NCBI GenBank assembly: GCA_018622495.1
Contig: CP076021.1
Span: 310,001-374,000 of the forward strand
DNA length: 64,000 bases
From: Mycoplasmatota bacterium
GTDB taxonomy: Bacteria; Bacillota_I; Bacilli_A; Acholeplasmatales; Acholeplasmataceae
Reading direction: 5' to 3'
Every line of letters begins with the position of its first letter. The stretch's first letter is position 1. The notes under the pieces were generated by a model that saw only the letters and a list, made by a program, of their open reading frames with translations, did not search any database and was not told where the DNA came from. This document shows, piece by piece, positions 37,501 through 48,142 of the stretch. Made by a program: the position numbers and the translations under genes.

Positions 37501-39649
37501 CTTTTATCAAAATAAAACACAACAAATTCATATTGTTGGTGAATATGCAACAACTATTTTGCAAAATTATGATAACGCATTGAACTTTGTTAATGATTAT
37601 TTTGTGATGGAATATGATGAGTTTTTAAGAAAACATTTTAATAAGCGAAAATCAGAAATTAGTAGGAACATGAGCAAAGCTAAGTTTAAAGAAATATATG
37701 AGAACTTATCAACGGATCAAGTTACTATTGTTAAAGATATGGAAAATGAATCTATTGTAGTTGCTGCCGGTCCTGGTAGTGGGAAAACAAGATTACTTGT
37801 ACACAAACTTGCATCTATTTTCTATACAGAAGATATCAGACACGAGCAATTGCTTATGCTTACTTTCTCACGTGCGGCGGTTGATGAATTTAAAGAACGT
37901 ATTGTAAAAATGATTGGTAGTCAAGCATATTTTTTTGAAATTAAAACATTTCATTCATTCTGCTTTGAATTGTTAGGGAAAATGGGAGATATCGAAAAAT
38001 CTGAATATATTATTAAAGAAGCTGTTGAATTAATAAGAAATGATGAGGTTGAACGTTCCAGAATAACTAAAATGATTATAGTGATTGATGAAGCACAAGA
38101 TATGAGAGAAGAAGAGTTTGAATTAATTCAATTACTAGTGGAAAAAAATGAGAATGTTAAACTTATTGCTGTCGGTGATGATGATCAGAATATTTATAGT
38201 TTTAGAGGTTCGTCAAATGAATATTTAAAAACATTAAGTAAACGATCTAAAGTATATGAATTAACAAAAAATTACAGATCCAAGAAAAATATAGTTACTT
38301 TTGCAAATGCTTTTGTTAAAAGCATTGCAAATAGATTAAAACAAAGACCTATACAAGCTAATCAAGAGGATAATGGCCAAATATCAGTTTTTCAATATCA
38401 ATATGATAATTTAATTACACCCCTAGTTAATCAAGTAATAAATACCAAACTAAAAGGTAAAACTTGTGTATTAACTAAAACAAATATGGAAGCAAACTAT
38501 ATTGCAGGTTTATTAAATAAAAAAGGTTATCCAGCACAATTAATCCAGGATAATAATCATTTAGTATTATATAATTTCTTAGAGATTAGAGAATTTTTCG
38601 CTATATTGTATGGTGAAAATATAACTATATCTTCCATTAATCAAAGCCAATGGGAACAAGGTTTAGTTAAACTTGCAAATAAATATCAAAATACTTTAAA
38701 TTATCCTGTATTTTTAAAAGCATTGAAAGAATTTGATAAGATTAGTGGCAAACTGAAGTTTTCTTCAGATTTTAAAGAATTTATGAAAACTGCATTGTTT
38801 GATGATTATATAGAGACAAACCAAATGATGGTATCTACACTTCATAAAGCTAAAGGTAGAGAGTTTGATAATTTATTTATTTTATATGACAACAAATATA
38901 TAAATAATGATGAAGAAAGACGATTATTATATGTTGGTATAACTAGAGCTAAGAAAAATTTATTTATTCATTATAAAGGAGATTTTTTCAAATTTAACCA
39001 GATAGAAAATTTTACATATCAAATTGATGAAAATATGTATGATGAACCCGAATACCTTGTGTTTACATTAACACATAAAGATTTAAATCTCGGGTATTTT
39101 TCATTTACTCAAGATATGTGTAAAAGAATCGAGTTAGATACCAAACTTGAATTCGAAGAAAAAAATAAATTTAGTTATCAAGATAGAAAAATACTTCAAT
39201 TCTCAAAGGCATATGCACAAAAATATATTGATATTATCAATAAAGGATATATACATTTAGAGACAATTGTTAGACATAAAATTATTTGGTATGACAGTCA
39301 AAATGAAAAAGAATCTATTATTGTATTACCTCAGATAACTTTTGTAAAAGATAGTAATAATCATATAGAAAAAGAAGGAATTAAGGGCATTAAATTAGAT
39401 AAAAATAATGAAGATGAAATTATAAAAATAAGAGAGCAAATGCATGAATATATTTCCAAGCATATAAAAGAAAATGTTTATGCAAAAATTAAAAATCATA
39501 AATCGCTAAAAGATGGAAAATATTTAGTTAAGTTTATTTCAGATTTTTATGGTGGTACACATGAAGGAAAGAATTACTTTGGTATAACAGTGCTACATAA
39601 GGACAAAAGTGTTCAAGTTGGATGTAAATCGATTTATGAAGTTAATTGA
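34583..39649 (+). CDS. DnaQ-like exonuclease / RecQ helicase / UvrD helicase fusion
   Basis: This 1688-aa protein has three enzyme modules. (1) Residues 1 to about 190: DEDD exonuclease ([39 protein letters not shown]). (2) About 230-700: a Cys cluster CVENCHYC, then a RecQ core with [17 protein letters not shown] (about 280), [20 protein letters not shown] (about 384) and QEAGRAGRD (about 575). (3) About 1030-1500: a UvrD/SF1 core with [18 protein letters not shown] (about 1056), [41 protein letters not shown] and [14 protein letters not shown]. The last 180 residues are unassigned. All visible motifs look catalytically complete. It starts 55 bp after the first helicase gene, so the pair is probably an operon and a defence module. 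Confidence 0.9.
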   Translation: [1688 protein letters not shown]

Positions 39650-39736
39650 AAGAAAATCAAATTGTAAAATGTAAAGAAATTTTTCATGTGGTAAAATTAA
39701 TATAGCAACTATTCACTAAAACTAAGAGGTATCTTT

Positions 39737-40609
39737 ATGAGACTTATTCAATTAAAATATTTTGTTGAAATATGTGATCAAGGATCACTTAGTGTAGCAA
39801 GTAAATTCTTGTTTGTTACACAACCTGCACTCTCATCAGCAATCAACAATTTAGAAAAAGAATTTAATCTAAAACTTTTTGATAGAAAAGCTCATGGCCT
39901 AGAACTTACTAAAGAAGGCGAGTTCTTTTATGAGAAAGCTAAAGGTATTTTAGAACAATTAGAAATATTTGAGAAAGATTTAAAAGATTTAGCTGATAAA
40001 CAAACAACAATAAGAATTGGTGTTCCACCAATGATTGGATCGTTTTTATTTCCCATGATATATGAAAGATACATGTTAGAACATATTGATGCTAAGTTTG
40101 AAATTTGGGAAGAAGGATCACTTAGTATTAGAAATAAAATTATGAATAACACGCTAGATTTAGGGTTTTCTATCTTAAATGAATCAGAACAAGAGAGATA
40201 TCAAAAAGAAGTTATTTTAGAAACAGAATTAGTTTATTGTGTTTCAAAAGATAATCCATTAGCACATAAAGAGTTTGTTACTATTGAAGATATAAAATCT
40301 GAACCAGTAATATTAATGAAAGAAGGGTTCTTTCAAACAAGACTTATTAAAGATATGTATAGTCAAATTGGATTAGTACCTAATATAGTTTTAGTATCTT
40401 CGCAAATACTCGTGATTAGAAATTTTATTAAAATAAACGCGGGAGGAGCATTTCTTATTAAAGAACTTGTTGATGCGGATGATGAACATATTATAGGTAT
40501 TCCATTCAAAGAAAAACTAAATCTAAAAATCGGCCTTATATGGCGAAAAAATGTAGAACTACATCAAGGAGCGATTGAATTTGTCAAATATATTACAAAT
40601 TCTAGATAA
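39737..40609 (+). CDS. LysR-family transcriptional regulator
   Basis: The 290-aa protein starts MRLIQLKYFVEICDQGSLSV and ASKFLFVTQPALSSAINNLE, the standard LysR winged helix. The periplasmic-binding-like effector domain follows from about residue 90 (IRIGVPPMIGSFLFPMIYER). LysR proteins sense a small molecule and usually control a neighbouring gene. The next gene, a membrane hydrolase, lies on the same strand beyond a terminator, so the target is uncertain. It marks the right edge of the defence island. Confidence 0.92.
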   Translation: MRLIQLKYFVEICDQGSLSVASKFLFVTQPALSSAINNLEKEFNLKLFDRKAHGLELTKEGEFFYEKAKGILEQLEIFEKDLKDLADKQTTIRIGVPPMIGSFLFPMIYERYMLEHIDAKFEIWEEGSLSIRNKIMNNTLDLGFSILNESEQERYQKEVILETELVYCVSKDNPLAHKEFVTIEDIKSEPVILMKEGFFQTRLIKDMYSQIGLVPNIVLVSSQILVIRNFIKINAGGAFLIKELVDADDEHIIGIPFKEKLNLKIGLIWRKNVELHQGAIEFVKYITNSR

Positions 40610-40649
40610 CCCTATAAATTAAATTTATACCCTATAAAAAAACGGATTA

Positions 40650-40679
40650 AGATGCTTATAGATTAAAGCATCTTTTTTT
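40650..40679 (+). terminator. terminator of the lysR gene
   Basis: Stem AGATGCTT/AAGCATCT with an 8-base loop, followed by seven T. Confidence 0.88.
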
Positions 40680-40726
40680 GATATGATACATATAGAGAAC
40701 GCTTACATTTTATAAGGGAGAAAAAG

Positions 40727-42694
40727 ATGAAAGAAAAATTTAAAAGACTCAATCAAATACTAGATAAATCGGGTAGGTGGGTTTTAATACTCATGGTAGT
40801 TATATTAACTGCCTCATTGTTTGCTAGTTTAATTCAAAACAGTTGGGGAACAGTGACGATTGAAACAGTCTATCAAGACACTAGAGATGATCAAACACTT
40901 GCTTATGATATTTATATACCTGATGGTGTATCAGAAACAAACAAAGTACCTGTGATTATTGAAATCGCAGGATTTCAAAGATCAAGAGAAACTCAAGGGC
41001 ATGTCGCATTAGAGTTTGCAAAAAGAGGATTTGTTGTTATTAACATTGATCCATACTCTCAAGGTGATTCATCATCAAGTTCAGGAGTACAAGGTACAGC
41101 CATTGCAACATATGAAGGATATGGGGCTTTTGATTTAATCGATTATATATATGATAACGATGATGTTTATCCTTTTATTGATAAAGACCGTATCGGTGTG
41201 ACTGGACATTCAGCTGGAGGTAATGCTGCTTATCAAGCAGCAGTACACTTTGGAAAAGATGCAGTTAATAATGATGGTGTAAGTAAAGTACATTCTGTAT
41301 TTATAAGTGGATATGTATTATCAATTCAATCTGATATAGCATATTCTAAAAGTAATATGGGCATGGACTATGCTTTATATGATGAAGGTGCATTTAGAAA
41401 CGAAATAAATGATCAAGCACCAGAAGATGAATTCACAAAATCTAATGCAGTATGGATGATTGAAACACACGATTTTGTTAATTCAGGATTAGCACAAGAA
41501 AATCTTGAAACTATATCTTATGGTACTGCTATTGAAGTAGGTAAAATATATGGTAATCCTACTTTAAGAAATATGAGACAAGTATTTAATACGTAAACCA
41601 TTCATGCATTCCAACCTTATAGTGTAGAAGCAACTTCTAATACAATTCGATTCTTTGAAGTTGCGATGGATTTTGCAAATACTGAAATTGCAACAACTAA
41701 TCAAGTGTGGATGTATAAAGAAGCACTTACAACGATATCATTAATTGCTTCACTTGCGATGATCGTCCCACTCGCTTCATTACTATATCGTATACCATTT
41801 TTCAAATCATCAAAAAGAGATCCAATTATTATTAAAGAAAAACGTTCAAGAAAAAGACTTATTGTTTATTTAGTTGTCTTTGCTATATCAGCATCATTTG
41901 CAGCACTTACGTATTTACCAAGTAGCAAATTAACATTAACACTATTTGCAGATGCGAGTTCCTCAGTACCAACATGGTTCTTTCCACAACGCATGACTAA
42001 TGCAGTGATGGTTTGGGCAGTATTCAGTGGATTATTCTCAGCAATGATGTTTATATTAAGTCACTTAATATTTATGAAAAATAAAAATGATGCAATTAAT
42101 GAAGGCATAGGATTCAAAGAAGAAATGAAAAGATGGGGTATTAATATTCCATTTAAAGATGTTTTAAAAACATTATTATTAGGATTAATTGTCGCATGTA
42201 CTTATTTTCTTATTTTAATGTTTGTTTATGGTCTATTTCATGTGGATTATCGATTTATATTTGTGATGGCAGCTAGACGCGTTAACTTTAAAGTTATTTT
42301 ACAAGCACTTATGTATGTACCATTATTCTTTATTTTCTATTTTTCAAATTCTATAAGAGTCAATGGTTCACAAATGCATGGCAAATTATCAGAAGGATGG
42401 AAGATGTTTATTGCATCTCTTATGAACATTACAGGATTAGCGATTATTTTATTAATACAATATGTTGTATTTGCATCAACAGGAACAATCGCATTCACAG
42501 AATTAGCAGATGGCACAACACAATGGTTATATATCAATATATTATTTACATTATTACCAGTGATGTTCTTAATGCCTTTATTTAACAGATGGTTTTATAA
42601 ACTATCAGGAAATTCTTATTTAGGACCAGTAGTCATTACAATTATCTTTATCGTAATGGCATTAAGTAATTCAGTAGCATATATTCCAAACTAG
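40727..42694 (+). pseudogene. membrane-anchored alpha/beta hydrolase, interrupted by an in-frame TAA
   Basis: The 656-codon frame has an N-terminal span, then an alpha/beta-hydrolase/dienelactone-hydrolase-like domain: VPVIIEIAGFQRSRETQG, GFVVINIDPYSQGDSSSS and the nucleophile elbow GVTGHSAGGNAAYQ (about residue 165). A TAA at 41594-41596 (after ACG) falls between QVFNT and TIHAFQPYSVEA, close to where the catalytic His (TIHAF) is expected. The rest is in frame and ends in about seven membrane spans (WMYKEALTTISLIASLAMIV onwards). GGGAG precedes the ATG. Separate pieces would leave the hydrolase without its His and the membrane part without a start. Confidence 0.82.
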
Positions 42695-42710
42695 AACAAA
42701 GGAGAAAAAT

Positions 42711-45700
42711 ATGAAAAAAATATTATTAACAGTAACATTCTTATTAGCAGTTGTGTTATTAGTAGGTTGTAATGGAAATACATCTCCATTAACATATACT
42801 GTAACATTTGATTCTGATGGAGGTTCTCAAGTAGAATCACAAGATATATTAAACGGTGGAAAAGTCACTCAACCAGAAGATCCAACAAAAGATGGATATG
42901 TATTCTCGGGTGAATGGAAAAATGATACATTTGTGTGGGACTTTGATGTAGATATCGTTACAGAAGATATCACATTGGTTGCTACTTGGATTGAAGTATC
43001 CACGGTACCTACAAATATATCAATAGAAGATGCATTATTTTCATCTAATATAACATGGCTTCAACAAGATGCTGATTTACAAACATTTACAGTATCAGTT
43101 AAAGCAGAAGATGCTTCAGCTTATACTGAAATTCCAGGCGAAATAAGCATTGAAGATAATGAAGTCTTAGATGTTGTTACATTTATGCCAACTCAAGTAC
43201 CACAAGGTGGATACTATACAGTTAAAATTGATACAGTAGGTGATGAAGTCACAAGTGAATTATTATTATTTGGTGGAGAAGGTACAACAGAAAATCCTTA
43301 TCGTGTGAGCAAACAAAGCGATGTACTCGCATTACTTGATCAAGAAGACTTACAAGATAAGAACTTTATACAAGTTGCTGATATATTATCAACATTAACT
43401 TCTCCAATTGAAATTAATAATGATAGAAAAATTACATTTACTGGTACATATGATGGACAAGATTATGCATTATCATTTACTGGTAATGGTGGATTATTCC
43501 ATGAAATATCATCTGAAGGTGTTGTTTCAAATTTAGTTATTGATGAAGGTACGGTATTAAGTGCAGCGTAAGAAAATTTATATGCGATTGGTTCAATCGC
43601 TGATGATAATTTTGGTACTATATCAAATATAGAATCAAGAGCAAAATTAACAAATGCTAGATTACAAGGTGAATTACCAGTCTTTGATGGTACGGTTGAC
43701 ACAACTGATTTATCAACTGGTGCTGGTGGTATTGTTGGAGTAAATAGAGCAAGTGGTACAATTTCTAATGTTAACGTTGGTGGATCTGGTGCCATTAAGG
43801 CAGGTAGAGGAAACGGTGGCGTAGCAGCTTATAACTTTGGTCTTATTCAAGAAGCAACTGTAACAGCAACATTACCGGCAGGTAATCAAGCAAATAGTGG
43901 TAAAAGTTCTAATACTTATTCATATAGTGGTGGTATTGCAGGATTTAATTTTGGAACAATTACATTGAGTCAAGTGAGCGGACGTGTATTTGCACAAAGT
44001 GCATATAGCACTTCAGGCGATGGCAATGAAGGTAAAAATATTGCTATCGGTGGTATTACAGGTTATAACGAAGGTACTATTTCATTAAGTTCATTTGCAA
44101 GATCAATGAGCTCAAAAGAATTTATTGATAAATCAATGGCAACTGCATTAGATGATTCAGCAAATAATTTAGGTGTTGCATCAATTCATGGTGATTTATA
44201 TGTTGGTGGTATTACAGGTATTAATGCAGGTACTATTACCGATACATATGTTGGTGGCGCTTTAATTGGTGGTAGAGATTATGTTGGTGGTGTTGCAGGT
44301 TTAACATTAGATGGTGGAGAAATCAGTCAAACATATGTCTTTGCGTAAATTGCAATTAAAGATGATGGTGGATTAAAAATTACCGAAGCTAATGAAAAAA
44401 CAACAGCAACTACTTATGATATTGCACCTAGTGGATATGATGCATCATCTACAACATATAAACCATTATTAAATTCTATTAGTGGTTTAACATGGGTTCC
44501 TGGTGATGAAGATCTACCAACATTACCTTCATTTGATTCAGCTGATTTATTAGTTGTTGGCGATGCATTTGTTGAAAGTGGCGTTTTAAGTTGGCAATCA
44601 GGTGCCGTCACAGGTGTTGATATTGTACTTGAAGAAGTTGCTATTCCTTATTTAGATACTGTTATTTTAGAATATAACATAACACCTTCAAGCGCTCCTG
44701 ATTTAATGACAACTTGGACATCAAGCGATGAAACGATAGTTGAAATATTAGGTGATGGAGAAATTAAAGGATTAAATCCTGGAACTGCAACAGTGACAGT
44801 GACAACAAGAGATGGTGGATACATAGATACTATTTTAGTCACTGTAGAAGATTATGAACAAGTAACATCATACGAAGTAACTACTGATACATTAGTTTTA
44901 CCAGAAGCAAACAATGCAGATATAAGAGATGAAGTTACCATTGGTACAGTTGCTACATTTACCGTGACAATATTACCTGAGAATGCAGATTATCCTGGAT
45001 ATACCATTACGACATCTAATTCAAGAGCTGAAGTAGAAGGTAATACTGTGACATTCGTTTATGGAAGTACTGGGCCTGGGAACGTCTCAGTTTATGTGAC
45101 ATTTGAAGACTCAAGTGTTGAAACGTTAAACTATAGATTTAAAACAGTAGAATCAGTACAAGATATTCCAATTGAAAGTGTTACGATAACAACAGATACA
45201 ATTGCTTTACCAGAAGCAAATAATGCCGATATAAGAGATGAAGTAAATATTGGAACAGTCGCAGTCTTTAGTGTTGATATTGATCCAGTAAGTGCATCAA
45301 ATCAAAATTATACTATTACAACTTCAAACTCAAGAGCTGAAGTTGATGGGCATACTGTTACATTCGTTTTAGGATCAGGTGCTGGAAGTGTTTCAGTATA
45401 TGTTACATTTGAAGATCCTGCAATTGGTGAATTAAACTATAGATTTACAACAGTAGAAGTTGTTGATGCAACCAGTTATACTGTCGATACTGATGGATTA
45501 GTTTTACCAGAACCAAATAATTCAGATGATAGAGATACTGTTGATATTGATACAGTAGTGACATTTAGTGTTTTAGTATTACCTGAAGGTGCTACCTATA
45601 GTGGTTATACAATTACTACATCTAATTCAAGAGCTGTAGTAGATGGCGACACAGTTACATTTGTTTATGGTAATACTGGCCCAGGTAGTGTTTCCGTTTA

Positions 45701-45770
45701 TATTACATTTGATGACCCAAATTTAGGAGAATTAAATTATAGATTTACAACTGTTGATCCAAGCGCTTAA
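42711..45770 (+). pseudogene. large repeat-rich surface lipoprotein with two in-frame TAA codons
   Basis: The 1020-codon frame starts with a lipoprotein signal (MKKILLTVTFLLAVVLLVGC). An InlB/Flg_new-type repeat follows (TVTFDSDGGSQVESQ .. GYVFSGEW), then many GLUG-like units (GGIVGVN, GGVAAYNFG, GGIAGFNFGTI, GGITGYNEGTI, GGITGINAGTI, GGVAGLTLDGG). Next come a Big_2-like Ig domain (TTWTSSDETIVEILGDGEIK) and three near-identical domains of about 100 aa at the C-terminus. TAA codons at 43569-43571 and 44346-44348, each after GCG, interrupt GLUG-containing parts without breaking frame or repeat rhythm. It probably acts in surface adhesion or sugar binding. GGAG precedes the ATG, and the upstream membrane hydrolase ends 16 bp before it. 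Confidence 0.85.
44870..45768 (+). repeat. three tandem protein-domain repeats of about 100 aa in the lipoprotein
   Basis: Each unit has the order TDTLVLPEANNADIRDEV, then YTITTSNSRAEV, then VSVYVTFED, then LNYRFTTVE. The DNA copies are similar but not identical, so this is an old duplication kept by selection rather than a fresh tandem repeat. Confidence 0.9.
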
Positions 45771-45789
45771 AAGAAAGGATACATAACAT

Positions 45790-46947
45790 ATGGACATCAT
45801 GAAAGAATCATTAGCATTACATAAAAAATTAAAAGGAAAAATAACCATAGCAAACAAAATAGATATTAAGGATAAAAGTGATTTAGCACTCATATATACA
45901 CCGGGTGTAGCAAGTGCTTGTTTACATATTAAAGATCATCAAGAAAGTGCATATGAGTTAACAGGTAAACAAAATACAGTGGCTGTTATATCTGATGGTA
46001 CAGCGGTTTTAGGGCTAGGAGACATTGGCCCTTTAGCTGCCATGCCTGTTATGGAAGGTAAATGTGCAATCTTTAAAAAATTTGCAGGTATAGACGCAAT
46101 TCCTATTGTATTAAATACAAAAGATACTGAAGAAATCATTCAAACTGTAGCAGCTATTTCACCATCGTTTGGCGGTATTAATTTAGAAGATATTAGTGCA
46201 CCACGTTGTTTTGAGATAGAAAGAAGATTAAATGAAATGCTAGATATTCCAGTATTTCACGATGATCAATATGGTACAGCGATAGTTTCAGGTGCAGCAT
46301 TGTTAAACGCACTTAGATTAGTTGGGAAAAATATTGATGAAATTAAAGTTGTATTAAATGGTCCTGGATCTGCTGGTATCGCGATTACTAATTTTTTAAC
46401 TGAACTTGGCGTTAAAGATATGGTACTATGTGGTATTGATGGTATTTTAGAACCAGATGATAAAAGATTAAATGATACACAAAAATTATATGCGTAAAAA
46501 ACAAACCCAAGAAAATTAAAAGGATTATTAAAAGATGCTTTAGAAGGTGCAGATGTATTTATTGGTGTTAGTGCCGGTGGTGCACTCAAAAAAGATATGG
46601 TGCATGTTATGGCAAAAGACGCGATAGTATTTGCTATGGCAAATCCTATACCCGAAATATCTAGGGACGATGCATTAGATGCAGGTGCTAGAGTTTATGG
46701 TGCAGGTATATCTAATACACCTAATCAAATTAATAATGCATTAGTTTTCCCGGGCATTTTTAAAGGTGCATTACAATCACGCGTTCAAGATATAGATATG
46801 CATATGAAAATCACAGCTTGCAATGCATTAGCAGCTATCATACCACAAAATGAATTACATGAAGATCATATTATTCCTGATGTGTTTAATGAAAAAGTTG
46901 CAATTGCAATTAGTCAGGCTATAAGAAAAGATGTTGCATCTACATGA
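45790..46947 (+). pseudogene. NAD(P)-dependent malic enzyme, interrupted by an in-frame TAA
   Basis: The 386-codon frame covers a full bacterial malic enzyme: [91 protein letters not shown] (metal site Glu/Asp and catalytic region) and the Rossmann loop VVLNGPGSAGIAITNF. A TAA at 46495-46497 (after GCG) falls between KLYA and KTNPRKLKGLLKDALEGADV; the rest is intact (FAMANPIPEISRDDA, GISNTPNQINNALVFPG). The enzyme oxidatively decarboxylates malate to pyruvate. AGAAAGG precedes the ATG. The esterase gene overlaps its end by 4 bp. Confidence 0.9.
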
Positions 46948-48080
46948 AAAAAATAATAATGTTGATGTTAATGAGTCTACTTGTTGTATTAAATGCATGT
47001 CAAATTGAAGAAGATACTTTGGTTGATGATCCTGATAAAGTTGATCAACTAAGTCAAGATTTATTATCAGATGCATATATTGAGTGGTATGGAAGAACTG
47101 AGTATAAAAACGACAACATGTATTTTTATTACACTGCAACAGGATTTAAAGTGGAATTTTATGGACGTATTGTAGAATTTTCATTAGGTTTAGAAGATAA
47201 AAACAATGATATATATTTCTCAGTAGCAAAAGATGGGGAATTACTTACTGATTGTGATGTTATAGTTTTAGAAGATGATGAACAAACATTTCAAATCACT
47301 TATGATTCATATGATACACATACATTAGAAGTCGTTAAAAGAAGTGAACCAGAAGATGGCATAACATATCTATCTAGTATTAAAACAAATGGTGAGTTTT
47401 TAGAAGTAGAAGAAACAGATCAAATGCATTTTTTAATGATTGGTGCATCTGGTATTTCAGGTCACGGATCTTTAGGTACAGAAGGACAATCAAGAACTAC
47501 GGAAAATTCTTCATCACTTCATGCTTTTGGATATTTAGTTGCACAACATTATAATGGTTCATTTGAATTTGTTTCTAATTCTGGATGGGGCCTTAAATAT
47601 GGTTTTAATGATCGTTTAGGAGAAGTTAATATTTATGAAGCTTATGATTATATAGGTATTGATCCTAATCAAGATATTATTATGACATCATATGATCATG
47701 AAAAAACACCAGATGTCATTATTGTTAATATTGGAGGAAATGATTACACTTCAGTGATTAATAACTATACAGGTTTCGAAAAACAAGAAAAAATAGAAGA
47801 GTTTAAAACCCAAGTCGCAAACTTTCTTTTAAAATTAAGAGCAGATGCTCCTGATGCACATATTATATGGACAATGACTTCAGGTTCTCAAAATGGAACT
47901 GCAGCTGGCGAAGTAATTAATTTACTTGATGCAGCTGATAAAGCATATGTACATTTAGTGATAATTAAACAAGTGGGTGAAGATGGAGATCCAGTTGGGG
48001 CACATAATCATGCTTCATATGTGACACATCAAAAATCAGCACAAAACATTATTGATGCATTAGAACTGGTATTAGATTAA
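46944..48080 (+). CDS. CE2-like SGNH esterase lipoprotein
   Basis: The 378-aa protein has a lipoprotein signal (MKKIIMLMLMSLLVVLNAC). An N-terminal beta domain and an SGNH-hydrolase domain follow, in the style of carbohydrate esterase family 2: HFLMIGASGISGHGSLGTEG (nucleophile block, GASG replacing GDSI), RTTENSSSLHAFGYLVAQH, VIVNIGGNDYTSVIN (block III N), and near the end AHNHASYVTHQKSAQNIIDA (HNH and the catalytic-His helix). CE2 enzymes remove acetyl groups from sugars outside the cell. Its ATG overlaps the malic enzyme stop (ATGA). GASG is an unusual nucleophile context. Confidence 0.72.
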   Translation: MKKIIMLMLMSLLVVLNACQIEEDTLVDDPDKVDQLSQDLLSDAYIEWYGRTEYKNDNMYFYYTATGFKVEFYGRIVEFSLGLEDKNNDIYFSVAKDGELLTDCDVIVLEDDEQTFQITYDSYDTHTLEVVKRSEPEDGITYLSSIKTNGEFLEVEETDQMHFLMIGASGISGHGSLGTEGQSRTTENSSSLHAFGYLVAQHYNGSFEFVSNSGWGLKYGFNDRLGEVNIYEAYDYIGIDPNQDIIMTSYDHEKTPDVIIVNIGGNDYTSVINNYTGFEKQEKIEEFKTQVANFLLKLRADAPDAHIIWTMTSGSQNGTAAGEVINLLDAADKAYVHLVIIKQVGEDGDPVGAHNHASYVTHQKSAQNIIDALELVLD

Positions 48081-48142
48081 AGATAGAGAAACATTCAAAT
48101 GATTATCATTGCTTAAGTATTAAAATTGATAAAATAAATTAT

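Noticed and set aside
42397-42585. Overlapping open frames on both strands inside the hydrolase membrane part and similar shadows elsewhere
   Set aside because: They lack ribosome sites and recognisable motifs and overlap well-supported genes.
46597-46947. Separate small gene after the malic enzyme stop
   Set aside because: It is the same frame and the C-terminal part of the malic enzyme; it has no ribosome site of its own.
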